Part shown: one piece after another, positions 50,606-60,193 of the stretch
Numbering within the stretch: position 1 is the first letter of the stretch
How the letters are laid out: each line of letters opens with the position of its first letter
Assembly: GCA_965279135.1 (NCBI GenBank)
Contig: OZ257133.1
Location: 248,001 to 312,000, forward strand
DNA length: 64,000 nt
Reading direction: 5' to 3'
From: Croceimicrobium sp965279135
GTDB lineage: Bacteria; Bacteroidota; Bacteroidia; Flavobacteriales; Schleiferiaceae
Notes under the pieces: model-generated
What the model saw: the letters and a program-made list of their open reading frames with translations, nothing else
Told to the model about the DNA's origin: nothing
The model's database searches: none
Translations under genes and position numbers: made by a program

Positions 50606-53350
50606 ATGAATCGATTTAAACTCCTCTTTATAGGATTGTTCTTTTCTACCACATTGCTGGGACAAACAGCAGCCATCAAGGGCTCTGTATACGATGAGAA
50701 CAACCTACCTATGCCCGGTGCGGCAATTACCATTGAAGGTTTAAACTTAGGTACGGCCTCAGATTTAAGCGGAAACTTTACTCTCGTTGGGGTACCGGTT
50801 TCTGTAAAAGAAATAGAGGTGTCCTTCGTGGGTTACAGCACCCAAAAGATTGCTGTAAATCTTAGTGAGGGAATGACTGAACAACTCACGATTAACCTGA
50901 AACCCCAGGCAAATGAATTGGGAGCGGTAACGGTAATTGGCACTTTTAAAAGAGGTCAAGCCAAGGCGATTAGTGTTCAGAAAAACAATACCAATATTAC
51001 CAATGTGGTGTCTTCCGATCAGGTAGGTCGTTTCCCAGACGCAAACATTGGTGAAGCTATGCGTCGTATTCCTGGTATTACCATGCAAAACGATCAAGGT
51101 GAAGCACGAGATATTATTATTCGAGGTATGGCGCCGCAACTGAACTCCGTAATGGTGAATGGAGAACGGGTACCTTCTGCTGAAGGAGACAACCGTAGAA
51201 TTCAAATGGATCTCATTCCTGCGGATATGATCCAGACTATTGAAGTAAACAAATCCGTTACCCCGGATATGGATGCTGATGCTATTGGTGGTGCGGTGAA
51301 TCTTGTTACGCGCGCTGCACCCGGTAAACAACGGATATCTGTAACGGCAGCCTCTGGACTTAATTTGCTTTCACAAGAGCCTATATGGACCGGTGCATTT
51401 GTATATGGAAACCGTTTCATGAACGATAAGCTAGGTGTGGTAGTTTCTGGATCCTATAATGATCATGATTTTGGCTCTGATAATGTTGAAGCCGAATGGG
51501 TACAGGATGATGCGGGTCGTGTTTATATGGAAGACTATCAGCTTAGAAGTTACCTTGTACGTAGAGTACGCAGATCTATATCAGCCAACCTAGACTACAA
51601 AATCGATCAGAATAACACTGTATTTTTTAAGTCGATTTACAACTGGCGTGATGATTGGGAAAACCGTTATCGTTATCGCGTTACCGACATCGAATTCGAT
51701 GAAGGTTTAGGCAGCTTTGTTGGTGAGGCCGAAAGAGAAACTAAAGGAGGCCTGAACAGCGATCGTATTCAGAATCGTCGTTTAGAAGACCAGAGAATGT
51801 GGAATTACCAATTACAAGGTCAACACCTTTGGTTTAACAAGTTAAAAGTGGATTGGTCTGCAAATTTGGCCCAGGCTAGTGAAGAAAGGCCGAACGAGCG
51901 CTACATCGTATTTAAGTCAGATGATGTTTATCCGGTTCAGTTGAACAACGATACCCGTTTCCCAATTGCATTGCCTACTAGTCCTAGTCAGTTTGATTTG
52001 AATAACCTCGAGTTTGATGAACTTACTGAAGAATACCAATACACTTTCGAGCGGGATAACAATTACCGTTTAGATTTCGAACTTCCCCTGGTATCTCAAG
52101 GGAAATACAAGTCTTCCTTGAAATTTGGTGGCCGTTATCGCGGCAAGCAGAAAGAGCGGGACAACAACTTCTTTGAGTATGACCCAATTAATGGTATCGA
52201 TCCTTCAAGTATCGGCACCATTGATATGACTGATGATGGATATTTGGTTGGTGAGGAGTATCAAGCCGGTGAATTTGCTAGTCCGGAATATTTAGGGAAT
52301 TTGGATTTAACGGATGCAAGTCAGTTTGATGAGGAATCTAAACCGGATGAATTTGCTCCTGGAAACTACACTGCCAGTGAAAACATTTCGGCAGGATATG
52401 TAATGGTTACCCAGAGCTTTGGTCCAAAGCTTAGTGCCATAGCCGGTGTGCGTTTGGAAAACACCGCTATCGACTACACTGGAAATCGCTATATCGATAG
52501 TACCGATGCCGTAAGCCCGGTGAGTGCCACTCAAAACTACACCAATGTTTTGCCTGGCTTGCACTTACGCTATGCTCAAAACCCGAATTCTGTTTTCCGT
52601 TTTTCCGTGAATCAGACTTTAGCGCGACCTAACTATTTTGATCTGGTACCTTTCCAGGAGATCATCACCGATGATGAAGAGATTAACCTTGGAAATGCTA
52701 GTCTTGAGGCAGCAATCGCCACCAACTTGGACTTAAACTATGAGTATTACTTTAAAAGTATCGGCTTACTTAGTGGAGGTGTGTTTTACAAGTCTATTGA
52801 CAACTTTATCTATAGCTCTGTGCGTGATAGTCTTGTTAGCGGCGAAGAGTACGACATCACTCAACCAAAGAATGGTGGAAATGCTCAGGTATTAGGTGCT
52901 GAAATTGCCTACCAAAGAAACTTTGACTTCCTACCTGGAAGTTTTTGGAAAAACATGAATCTATACCTTAACTATACCTATACTCAAAGTGAAGTAAGCG
53001 GGGTTGAAGGTCGTGCAGATGGTTTGAGCCTCGAAGGTACGGCTGGAAACATGTTCAACTTCTCATTGAGTTATGAGAGTGATAAGTTCCTGGTGCGCGG
53101 CTCTTTAAACTATGCTAGTGATTATATAGATGAATATGGAGGTGAGGCTTTCGAGGATCGTTACTACGATCAGCAGCTATTTGTAGACTTTAATGCATCT
53201 TATGCCGTAAAACCTTACTTGCGCATCTTTGTGGAGGGTATCAATTTAACCAACACTCCACTGCGCTTTTATCAAGGTATTCCTGATCGCACCATGCAAG
53301 TGGAATACTACAATGCTCGTATAAATCTTGGGGTAAAGCTTGACCTTTAA
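50606..53350 (+). CDS. TonB-dependent outer-membrane receptor with carboxypeptidase-like leader domain
   Basis: 914 residues from ATG 50606; an in-frame TTG at 50576 lies upstream but the ATG gives a normal signal peptide (MNRFKLLFIGLFFSTTLLGQ). A CarboxypepD_reg-like domain follows (AIKGSVYDENNLPMPGAAITIEGLNLGT, about 24-105). The plug domain includes VVSSDQVGRFPDANIGEAMRRIPGI and RGMAPQLNSVMVNGERVPSAEGD. The rest is a beta barrel, ending with ARINLGVKLDL. The IPGI motif and sequence resemble the TonB receptors tied to polymer or phytate/phosphate uptake. Two bases separate it from the phytase gene, so a substrate released by phytase, or phytate itself, is a plausible cargo. Confidence 0.94.
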   Translation: MNRFKLLFIGLFFSTTLLGQTAAIKGSVYDENNLPMPGAAITIEGLNLGTASDLSGNFTLVGVPVSVKEIEVSFVGYSTQKIAVNLSEGMTEQLTINLKPQANELGAVTVIGTFKRGQAKAISVQKNNTNITNVVSSDQVGRFPDANIGEAMRRIPGITMQNDQGEARDIIIRGMAPQLNSVMVNGERVPSAEGDNRRIQMDLIPADMIQTIEVNKSVTPDMDADAIGGAVNLVTRAAPGKQRISVTAASGLNLLSQEPIWTGAFVYGNRFMNDKLGVVVSGSYNDHDFGSDNVEAEWVQDDAGRVYMEDYQLRSYLVRRVRRSISANLDYKIDQNNTVFFKSIYNWRDDWENRYRYRVTDIEFDEGLGSFVGEAERETKGGLNSDRIQNRRLEDQRMWNYQLQGQHLWFNKLKVDWSANLAQASEERPNERYIVFKSDDVYPVQLNNDTRFPIALPTSPSQFDLNNLEFDELTEEYQYTFERDNNYRLDFELPLVSQGKYKSSLKFGGRYRGKQKERDNNFFEYDPINGIDPSSIGTIDMTDDGYLVGEEYQAGEFASPEYLGNLDLTDASQFDEESKPDEFAPGNYTASENISAGYVMVTQSFGPKLSAIAGVRLENTAIDYTGNRYIDSTDAVSPVSATQNYTNVLPGLHLRYAQNPNSVFRFSVNQTLARPNYFDLVPFQEIITDDEEINLGNASLEAAIATNLDLNYEYYFKSIGLLSGGVFYKSIDNFIYSSVRDSLVSGEEYDITQPKNGGNAQVLGAEIAYQRNFDFLPGSFWKNMNLYLNYTYTQSEVSGVEGRADGLSLEGTAGNMFNFSLSYESDKFLVRGSLNYASDYIDEYGGEAFEDRYYDQQLFVDFNASYAVKPYLRIFVEGINLTNTPLRFYQGIPDRTMQVEYYNARINLGVKLDL

Positions 53351-53352
53351 TT

Positions 53353-54378
53353 ATGCTTGAAAGAAAATGGTTTCTTTTTGGTCTGACTCTGCTTAGCCTT
53401 AGTGCCTGTCAAACCGGAAAGGATACTAATAACTCTGATACCATCGCTGGCATTAAGCCGGTGTTGGTGTCAGAGCAAACACCCACGGATACTGACGATC
53501 CCGCCATTTGGGTTAATCCTAACAATCCTGGTGAGAGTCTTATTATCGGGACCGATAAGGGTGAAGAAAATGGAGGTCTCTTCGTTTTTAACCTTAAGGG
53601 TCAATTAATCGATAGTTTGAGTGTTTATCCGCTAATGCGACCCAATAATGTGGATGTGGAATATGGGTTTACTTATGCAGATAGCCTGATCGATATAGCC
53701 GTATGCACGGAAAGGAATATGAATACTATTAGAGTATTTAGTCTGCCCGATATGAAGGCCATAGACAATGGTGGCATTCCGGTTTTCGACGACCAGGAGC
53801 AAAAGGCACCTATGGGACTTGCGCTTTACAAAGATGCTCAAGATTCAATACATGCGATCGTCAGTCGTAAAGAAGGTCCTACACAAGGTTACCTGGAAAT
53901 ACTCAGCTTAGACAGCGATACAAATGGTTTTGTGATCGCTAAGGACTCAAAGTATTTTGGACAGTTTTCAGGCAAGAAGGAAATTGAAGCCTTGTTCGTC
54001 GATGATGCTTCGGGGATTCTTTATTACAGCGATGAGAATTACGGAATACGTAAATATGACTTGAATAAGCTTGAAGAACTTTTGGTTTTTGGCCAGGATG
54101 ACTTCAAGGAGGATAACGAAGGCATATCTATGGCGACAGATTCTCTTAGTTACTTGTTGGTCTCGGATCAGCAGGCCCATGCCTTCAATGTTTATTCAGG
54201 ATCAGATCAGCAATGGATTACCAAATTTGCAGTTGAAGCGGAAGAGTCTGACGGTAGCGAAACCTATGTGGGCTATCTCAACGAAGAGTTTCCAGAAGGC
54301 ATTTTTGTAGCCATGAGCGAAGGTGCCGTCTTCCATTATTATGACTGGCGCGATATCAAGAAAATTCTAGAGGAATAG
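53353..54378 (+). CDS. Beta-propeller phytase lipoprotein
   Basis: 341 residues. The lipobox is LSAC (Cys19), so it is anchored to a membrane facing out. The propeller contains DTDDPAIWVNPNNPGESLIIGTDKGEENGGLFVFNL, RPNNVDVEYGF, GLALYKD, IEALFVDDASGILYYSDENYGIRKYD, DNEGISMATD and VSDQQAHAFNVY, typical of BPP phytases, whose acidic residues bind calcium and phosphate. It hydrolyses phytate to lower inositol phosphates and phosphate. It is co-transcribed with the TonB receptor. Confidence 0.95.
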   Translation: MLERKWFLFGLTLLSLSACQTGKDTNNSDTIAGIKPVLVSEQTPTDTDDPAIWVNPNNPGESLIIGTDKGEENGGLFVFNLKGQLIDSLSVYPLMRPNNVDVEYGFTYADSLIDIAVCTERNMNTIRVFSLPDMKAIDNGGIPVFDDQEQKAPMGLALYKDAQDSIHAIVSRKEGPTQGYLEILSLDSDTNGFVIAKDSKYFGQFSGKKEIEALFVDDASGILYYSDENYGIRKYDLNKLEELLVFGQDDFKEDNEGISMATDSLSYLLVSDQQAHAFNVYSGSDQQWITKFAVEAEESDGSETYVGYLNEEFPEGIFVAMSEGAVFHYYDWRDIKKILEE

Positions 54379-54401
54379 AACTCCCTATCTTTGCTGTTAA
54401 G

Positions 54402-54437
54402 AAACCCTTATTGATCAAAATCAGTAAGGGTTTTTTT
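54402..54437 (+). terminator. Terminator of the receptor-phytase operon
   Basis: AAACCCTTA and TAAGGGTTTTTTT form a stem around a 14-base loop with a T-tract, 24 bases after the phytase stop. The A-rich left side lets it work for the leftward gene too. Confidence 0.88.
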
Positions 54438-54505
54438 ATGGCATAAGGGTGCTTCCTTTTTCACACAGCTATGGTCTTTAGCCACAGCTCAAGCTTTTCG
54501 ATAGT

Positions 54506-55060
54506 TCAAATCGTCTGGTTTAGAATCTTACACAGCTTCTCCAATGCAATAAGGTAGGTCTCGACAAATTTTTCGTGATCATTTACGGTTTGGAAGCTGG
54601 TGATAATAAGATAGCTGTCTTCATCCATGTAACCATAGATTGTGAAATCAGGTGCATAGGGAGCTTGATATATTTGATTGAACTCTGTGATCTGGTTCAA
54701 TTTTGACTCAAGGCCACCAATCTTTGACTTAACCTTAAAATAGGAATGGCCTGCATAACGACCGAACCATGACCTCTTATTGAAACTAAAACGATGGTCA
54801 TTATTGAAGTTTGGATTTCTGGCCCTAAAAATCCATTGCAGTTCAGCTTCAAACATGGCTTCTCCTTTCCAGGTCCATACGGATCGGTCCAGGATTCTGT
54901 GTTGTGATTCAAGACCAATTTCCCATCCTTCAAAGAGATACTTTATATCAAGTACATAGGCCTTAGCATTCATTCTAAGAAAGCTATCGAAGTAGGTGTA
55001 TTCCGTTTGTGAGTATTCCCCCTTTTTCTTGGTAGCGAGCGATTTCAGGTACTTTTTCAA
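54506..55060 (-). CDS. Protein of unknown function (184 aa)
   Basis: No signal peptide: the start MKKYLKSLATKKKGEYSQTEYTYF is basic. The middle is aromatic-rich and beta-like (GWEIGLESQHRILDRSVWTWKGEAMFEAELQWIF, RRSWFGRYAGHSYFKVKSKIGG), ending FVETYLIALEKLCKILNQTI. No family is recognised. Gene-like codon use and isolation support a real gene. Confidence 0.65.
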   Translation of the reverse strand: MKKYLKSLATKKKGEYSQTEYTYFDSFLRMNAKAYVLDIKYLFEGWEIGLESQHRILDRSVWTWKGEAMFEAELQWIFRARNPNFNNDHRFSFNKRSWFGRYAGHSYFKVKSKIGGLESKLNQITEFNQIYQAPYAPDFTIYGYMDEDSYLIITSFQTVNDHEKFVETYLIALEKLCKILNQTI

Positions 55061-55102
55061 TTAGATGTTTTTTGATTCTAATTGGGATCGGGAACATCCG
55101 CT

Positions 55103-55786
55103 CTATTTTAGGAAGGTATCCGTCCTAATGAATTCGATATGATAAGGATCATTATTCCAGATCATTTCCAGGACCAGAGATTTAGGGTCGTTCCGAATAA
55201 TCTCATAATGCCATTCATCACCAGGCTTGCTAAGCTTCCCTTTAAAAGGATCATTGCTTTTAATGAAGGTCAGGGTGAAGTGACAGGGGTCATGCCATTC
55301 AATGCTTAATTGAGAATAAGTGTTATAGCCCATCATATACTCGGTATAGCTCGATCCCGCTATTTTGACCCAGGTTGTATCACTCAGCTTGCCTTCTTGA
55401 TCAACACTTATATAGTAGAATTTACCATTCTCAATGATCTCACATTCGACCTTGGGATCTCGGGTATAACTAGGAAGTCCGGCAATAATACTATCTCTAA
55501 GCTCTTGATAGGCGAAACTGCAATTCTTAATAAAGCGGACGATTACAAACTCTCTAAATGATTCAATATCCATGTTCTCATTACCCTTTTCATTTTGAAA
55601 GGCCCGTATTTCCTCCTGATACTCTTGTTCAATCCCTTTCCAGCACTTGAGTACGGTTGCAGTATCTGCAGAATTTTGCTCTTCGGTGCATTCACAGAGT
55701 TTCTCGGCCAATTCATCATGAATATTCTGAGCAAGTAGGGCAGGGGAAGAAAAGAGTAGGACTAAGGCCAGGTATTTTTTGAACAT
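55103..55786 (-). CDS. Secreted protein of unknown function (227 aa)
   Basis: MFKKYLALVLLFSSPALLAQ is a signal peptide. The mature N-terminus KLCECTEEQNSADTATVLKCWKGIEQEYQ holds three cysteines and the rest is strand-rich (KFYYISVDQEGKLSDTTWVKI, WHDPCHFTLTFIKSNDPF). It is 43 bases upstream of the unknown gene at 54506 and might share its transcript. Function is not recognised. Confidence 0.7.
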   Translation of the reverse strand: MFKKYLALVLLFSSPALLAQNIHDELAEKLCECTEEQNSADTATVLKCWKGIEQEYQEEIRAFQNEKGNENMDIESFREFVIVRFIKNCSFAYQELRDSIIAGLPSYTRDPKVECEIIENGKFYYISVDQEGKLSDTTWVKIAGSSYTEYMMGYNTYSQLSIEWHDPCHFTLTFIKSNDPFKGKLSKPGDEWHYEIIRNDPKSLVLEMIWNNDPYHIEFIRTDTFLK

Positions 55787-55868
55787 CGATCAAGGAGGGT
55801 TTTATGTACAAGGACCCCTAAAATAGTTGATTCCAGTAGACTGTGCGATCAAAAGCGAGAGAATTCTC

Positions 55869-56804
55869 TTAGGAGGATAGGCGATATTCCTTAGGACTCA
55901 TCCCAGTCTTGTTCTTAAACAGTTTTGAGAAATGTTGAGAGTATTCGAAGCCAAGGTTAAAGGCAATTTCGCCGATAGATTCTGTGGTGCTAAGGAGCTG
56001 GTTTTTGGCACGGTTTAATAGGAAATCATCAATGTGTGTTTTGCCATTCTTTCCTGTCTCTCTTTTAAGCAGATCGCTAAGATACTTTGGAGACATATTT
56101 AAGGCATTTCCACAATATGCCACAGTTGGGATTCCAGCCTCAAGTTGATTTCTCTGGTCGTAGTATTCTTTTAGTAGCCTTTCGAATTTAACCAGTACAT
56201 CTTGATTCAAATTGCTACGTGTATAAAACTGTCGGTCATAATATCGTGTGCAATAATCTAGAAGTAGTTCAATGTTAGAAATAATCAGTTTTTGGCTATG
56301 TCGATCAATGTTTTGCGAGTATTCATTTTCAATTTTCTCTAGAATTTCATTTAAAGATTGCTTCTCTGCTTCGGACAGGTGAAGTGCTTCATTTAGTTCG
56401 TAGGAAAAGAAGGAGTACCGATCGATGGTGTTGCCCAATTCCGATTTCCTAATTAGATCCGGGTGGAAAAACAGAGCCCATCCCGGATCATCAGCTTCAG
56501 AGTGGTGCCCGTCATAACTAAGCACTTGGCCTGTTTTAATAAAGAGCATCGAACCTTCCTGGAAATCATAGGAACTGCGGCCATAGCCCATAGTTCCGAC
56601 TATTTCATTTTTTAAAGTGATACAGTACAGGCCGAAGGAACAACGCACATCATGGTACTCGGGTAAAATTCGAGTGTTTTTATATCGGACAACTGAGATT
56701 AGAGGATGTTTTGGCTTGGGTAGACCAAACACCTGATGCATTTTAGCTATGCTATTTATAGGAATAATCTCGTTCATCGGATAGGCCCGGCTTAGAGTAA
56801 ACAT
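55869..56804 (-). CDS. AraC-family transcriptional regulator
   Basis: 311 residues. A cupin-like sensor domain (FGLYCITLKNEIVGTMGYGR, GSMLFIKTGQVLSYDGHH, about 55-130) precedes an AraC HTH pair (VAYCGNALNMSPKYLSDLLKRETGKNGKTHIDDFLLNRAKNQLLSTTESIGEIAFNLGFEYSQHFSKLFKNKTGMSPKEYR, about 225-308). An ATG at 56777 is an alternative start. It sits 57 bases after the SDR/SRPBCC operon and on the same strand, so it is likely to be its regulator. Confidence 0.93.
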   Translation of the reverse strand: MFTLSRAYPMNEIIPINSIAKMHQVFGLPKPKHPLISVVRYKNTRILPEYHDVRCSFGLYCITLKNEIVGTMGYGRSSYDFQEGSMLFIKTGQVLSYDGHHSEADDPGWALFFHPDLIRKSELGNTIDRYSFFSYELNEALHLSEAEKQSLNEILEKIENEYSQNIDRHSQKLIISNIELLLDYCTRYYDRQFYTRSNLNQDVLVKFERLLKEYYDQRNQLEAGIPTVAYCGNALNMSPKYLSDLLKRETGKNGKTHIDDFLLNRAKNQLLSTTESIGEIAFNLGFEYSQHFSKLFKNKTGMSPKEYRLSS

Positions 56805-56860
56805 AAGTTTTTTTTAAATACGACTGCTTTGGGAAATGGACTTCTTAGCTGAATGCTCTC

Positions 56861-57370
56861 CTAGTTTTGGTCTTCCTCTAGTTGTAAGGCTCGCTTACCT
56901 AAATCCTGCCCAAGCTTGGAATAGGCGGACTCAAGCCAATTTAAATCCGTGAACAGAACTCCGATTCCCCTAAAATCCTCGTGAATTATCAGTTGGGTCC
57001 TTCCATCCTTTTGCTCTAAAACATAACGATGGTTAAAAGTAAAAACACCAGGAATCCCTCCTTTCTGATTTAAAAGCTCTTGAGCAATGCAGGCTTTTAC
57101 TTTTAGGTTCACTTCAATAGAATCCCCGGATGCCTGGATTAATTTGTAGGTCAGTCGGTTTCCTTCTTCTATTTCACCTTTTATCGGGATTAGGACTTTG
57201 TTCCAGATAGGGTAGCTCTCTTCGTCCATTAAAATTTCCCAAATCAGCTCTGGACTAGCATCGATCATAGTTTCGCTATGAATCGATTTTCTGCTAGCCA
57301 CCGATCCAAGAACAACAAGGGAAAGCAGTAATGCAATTATTATAGTCCACCTATGGCGATGTTGTGTCAT
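56861..57370 (-). CDS. SRPBCC (START-like) protein with N-terminal membrane anchor
   Basis: 169 residues. The N-terminus HRWTIIIALLLSLVVLGSVASRKS is a signal anchor. The following SIHSETMIDASPELIWEILMDEESYPIWNKVLIPIKGEIEEGNRLTY is an SRPBCC ligand-binding fold, the group that contains polyketide cyclases and PYR/Bet v 1 proteins. It is the second SRPBCC protein in the operon (see 58300) and about four bases from the SDR gene before it. The ligand is unknown. Confidence 0.85.
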   Translation of the reverse strand: MTQHRHRWTIIIALLLSLVVLGSVASRKSIHSETMIDASPELIWEILMDEESYPIWNKVLIPIKGEIEEGNRLTYKLIQASGDSIEVNLKVKACIAQELLNQKGGIPGVFTFNHRYVLEQKDGRTQLIIHEDFRGIGVLFTDLNWLESAYSKLGQDLGKRALQLEEDQN

Positions 57371-57373
57371 CTT

Positions 57374-58288
57374 TTAAGTGGCTATCGAAAAATCCTGGTT
57401 GGTCATTTCTTCAGAAAGTCTCCAAAGTCTCTCCGCGATATTGCCCCTTTTAGAATAATCGCTGCGTTTAGCAAAGCCTACTCTGCCTTTAAACTCGTTA
57501 AAGCCCTGTGGTCCGAAGTATTCTCCACCTTGAACTTCTGGACTTAAGGCTGCGAATAAGCTGGGTTTGGCAGCTGATGAAGTCGAATTTAGAATAAAGG
57601 GAGATAGGATTTTAAAGGTATAGTACATCAGCCGGGGCATTTCATCAAAGAGCCCTGATTCCGAACCACCGGGATGAACAGCTAGTGCCTTTATTTTCTT
57701 GTCGGCATTTTTCAATCTTCGGTTTAGTTCATCAGCAAACATGAGGTTTGCAAGCTTTGATTGGCCGTAAGCTGCGTCCTTGTCCCCTGTCTTTTCACAG
57801 TTTAAATCGTCAAAATGAATCTGGGCATTCTTGTGAGCTAAACTGCTTAAAGCCACTATGCGTGATTCTTCGCGATCCGGAATTAGATCGAAAAGCAGGT
57901 TGGTTAAAAGGAAATGCCCTAAATGATTTGTGGCAAATTGAAGCTCGATTCCTTCTTTGTTCTTTTTTCCGGAATAGACCAGAATACCTGCATTATTAAT
58001 GAGTACATCCAGTTGCCCGAAGTTTGCTTTAAAAGCTTCGGCAAAGCTCCTTACACTACTGAGATCGCTTAGGTCCAACTGTAAGACTTCGAGTTTGGCG
58101 TCCGGTACCATTCGAAGTATCTCAGCCTTGGCCTTATTTGCCTTATCCATGCTTCGGCAAGCCATTACCACTGTGAAGCCATATTTAGCCATCGCGAGGG
58201 TGGTTTCGAAACCGATACCGTTATTGGCACCGGTTACAATCGCTACCCGACCTTTCTGCGATGGTATTTTTTCAATTGAGAAGTTCAT
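57374..58288 (-). CDS. SDR-family oxidoreductase (retinol-dehydrogenase-like)
   Basis: 304 residues. The nucleotide-binding motif TGANNGIGFETTLAMAKYGF, NNAGILVYSGKK, the catalytic YGQSKLAN (YxxxK) and the conserved SLAHK belong to short-chain dehydrogenases. The C-terminal part is longer than classical SDRs and resembles retinol dehydrogenase-type proteins. The gene is 12 bases after an SRPBCC gene and 4 before another. The substrate is unknown; the context suggests redox change of a small hydrophobic compound held by an SRPBCC protein. Confidence 0.92.
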   Translation of the reverse strand: MNFSIEKIPSQKGRVAIVTGANNGIGFETTLAMAKYGFTVVMACRSMDKANKAKAEILRMVPDAKLEVLQLDLSDLSSVRSFAEAFKANFGQLDVLINNAGILVYSGKKNKEGIELQFATNHLGHFLLTNLLFDLIPDREESRIVALSSLAHKNAQIHFDDLNCEKTGDKDAAYGQSKLANLMFADELNRRLKNADKKIKALAVHPGGSESGLFDEMPRLMYYTFKILSPFILNSTSSAAKPSLFAALSPEVQGGEYFGPQGFNEFKGRVGFAKRSDYSKRGNIAERLWRLSEEMTNQDFSIAT

Positions 58289-58299
58289 TTTTTTAGATC

Positions 58300-58797
58300 T
58301 TAAGATTTTCGTTCTACTTCCGTTTTTAGGCTACGGTTAAATGCCTGGTAACCTTCACAATAAGTCTTTGATAGATTACCTCCCATAAGCCAGGTTATCC
58401 CCCCTTTTAGTTCATCCGATTGAATAAAAAGTGTGCGGTCCTTTCCTAAAGATTCTAGTTTGAAATGATGGTTGTCAACAATTCCACCCGGACCCTTCTC
58501 TGCCCAAAAGAACTCGATTCCTTCCTTCACGGAAATAGTGTGTTCTATGGTATTTAGTTTCGCTTTTTTAGGATCTACCTGAAAGACTGCCGTGATCTTA
58601 TTTCCATCTTTGATTTCTCCTTTAAGGTCTACCAGAAAAGAGGCCCATTGCTTATAGGAGGATGTATCACTTAAAACACTCCAAACCTTTTCTGGGCTTG
58701 CATCTATCACGATGTCCGTATAAATCGTTCTGTGTGAGGCTTTAAGTTTCTCGACCTTCACACTTTCAATATTATTGTTTTTCATTTTGTTTGGCAT
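58300..58797 (-). CDS. SRPBCC-family protein
   Basis: 165 residues, cytoplasmic. HRTIYTDIVIDASPEKVWSVLSDTSSYKQWASFLVDLKGEIKDGNKITAVFQV is the SRPBCC core; FWAEKGPGGIVDNHHFKLESLG and GGITWLMGGNLSKTYCEGYQAFN follow. It shares clear layout with the protein at 56861, so the pair probably arose by duplication. Its neighbours are the SDR genes on each side. Confidence 0.87.
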   Translation of the reverse strand: MPNKMKNNNIESVKVEKLKASHRTIYTDIVIDASPEKVWSVLSDTSSYKQWASFLVDLKGEIKDGNKITAVFQVDPKKAKLNTIEHTISVKEGIEFFWAEKGPGGIVDNHHFKLESLGKDRTLFIQSDELKGGITWLMGGNLSKTYCEGYQAFNRSLKTEVERKS

Positions 58798-58814
58798 TAA
58801 TTAATAATTGGGTT

Positions 58815-59573
58815 TTAGAAATGGATATCCGTACCTCCATCTGCCTTGAGCATTTGGCCGGTCATATATCTTGAGTCATCAGAAGCCATGAACACCATTA
58901 CCGGAGCAATATCTTCTTCAACATCACCAATATATCCGAGCGGGATTAAGCTTTTCATTTGCTCTTCACCAAAGCTTCCGGAGAACAATTGGTTGGAAAG
59001 GTCGCTGTAGAAAACCGGTATTAAACTGTTACAAGTGATCTTATCCACTGCCCATTCTCGAGCGGCGACCATGGTTATGCCGTGCACTGCTGCTTTGACG
59101 CCTGCATAAACACCAAATCCAGGAGCACCAATAAGTCCGGCGCCGGAGGAGATATTAATGATTCGACCACCACCATTGCTTTTCATATGTGGATGACAGA
59201 GACGCATCAGGTGCCATACAGCTTCAAAACCGCTGTTTACTGTGTTGTTCCATATTTCTTCATTATGATCCATTATGGAAACCCCTTGCTTCGTAGAAAT
59301 CGCATTGTTGACCAGTATGTCGACTTTACCAAAAGTTGCGATAGTTTGCTTCACTAAGTTTTCCAGATCTGACCTTTCCATTACATCGCATTCTATTGCG
59401 ATAGCTTTTACTCCTTGTGCTTCACAAATCTGAGCGGTCTCTTCAAGTTTTACCTTTCTTCTGGCGCAGATTACCACATTAGCACCGGCTTTAGCGAATG
59501 CAATTGCGGTTCCTCTTCCCAGCCCTCCGCTGGCTCCAGTAATAATGGCGACTTTATTTTCTAGCTTTTTCAT
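58815..59573 (-). CDS. Classical SDR oxidoreductase
   Basis: 252 residues. TGASGGLGRGTAIAFAKAGANVVICAR binds the nucleotide, NNAIS follows, then the catalytic SSGAGLIGAPGFGVYAGVKAAVHG with Y and K of YxxxK. The end DDSRYMTGQMLKADGGTDI is typical of FabG-like SDRs. It is 34 bases from the membrane gene at 60017 and the second gene of the operon. The substrate is unknown. Confidence 0.94.
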   Translation of the reverse strand: MKKLENKVAIITGASGGLGRGTAIAFAKAGANVVICARRKVKLEETAQICEAQGVKAIAIECDVMERSDLENLVKQTIATFGKVDILVNNAISTKQGVSIMDHNEEIWNNTVNSGFEAVWHLMRLCHPHMKSNGGGRIINISSGAGLIGAPGFGVYAGVKAAVHGITMVAAREWAVDKITCNSLIPVFYSDLSNQLFSGSFGEEQMKSLIPLGYIGDVEEDIAPVMVFMASDDSRYMTGQMLKADGGTDIHF

Positions 59574-59606
59574 TTTCTATTCTATTTCGAGGTTGATTGA
59601 TTTAAC

Positions 59607-60017
59607 CTATGGTTTAAAGTGTTTAAATCGAGATTTAGAAAGTCCAGAGCGCAATAGGAAGGCGGAGTGGATCAGGTAGGAGATCATCTCAGTTAGATAG
59701 GCCCCAAAGCTCCACTGGGCTGACATGAAGTCAAAGGTTTGGATAGTGCATAGCACCGCTAAATTGGAGAACAGACCAACCATTACAAAGGGTGTCCACT
59801 TCCATTTGCTGAGGTAACCAATTAGAAAACTTGCACCAGTAGCAGTAATTAAGAACCAATGCACAAACTGAACGCCACTAGGATAAGCCGCATTTTGCAG
59901 CTTAATAATTGGGGTGATACCTGTAAAGTACTCGAAGAAGCCAGCAATGCCCCACACTAACATTCCAGTGGTTGCAACAAGCAAAAGGGCCATGTAAAAT
60001 TTTGATAGAACTTTCAT
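59607..60017 (-). CDS. Small four-helix membrane protein
   Basis: 136 residues with about four hydrophobic segments (FYMALLLVATTGMLVWGIAGFF, FVHWFLITATGASFLIGYL, FVMVGLFSNLAVLCTIQTF, YLTEMISYLIHSAFLL). No DoxX or other family motif is certain. It is the first gene of the SDR/SRPBCC operon, so its product may carry or sense the same compound. Confidence 0.75.
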   Translation of the reverse strand: MKVLSKFYMALLLVATTGMLVWGIAGFFEYFTGITPIIKLQNAAYPSGVQFVHWFLITATGASFLIGYLSKWKWTPFVMVGLFSNLAVLCTIQTFDFMSAQWSFGAYLTEMISYLIHSAFLLRSGLSKSRFKHFKP

Positions 60018-60193
60018 ACACCAAAATTCCTAAAGCATTATTCCACAGCTGTATACATTTTTCTGAAGCTTGTATCGAAATTCCAGTTTTTGTTCTAAGG
60101 CCTCTTGATCTAGAGCTATTTGGCGGTATAATGGCTGTGTGAGACCAAAGTCAATTTGTTCTAAGTTTATTGATCCTTAATTGATCCTTTGTA

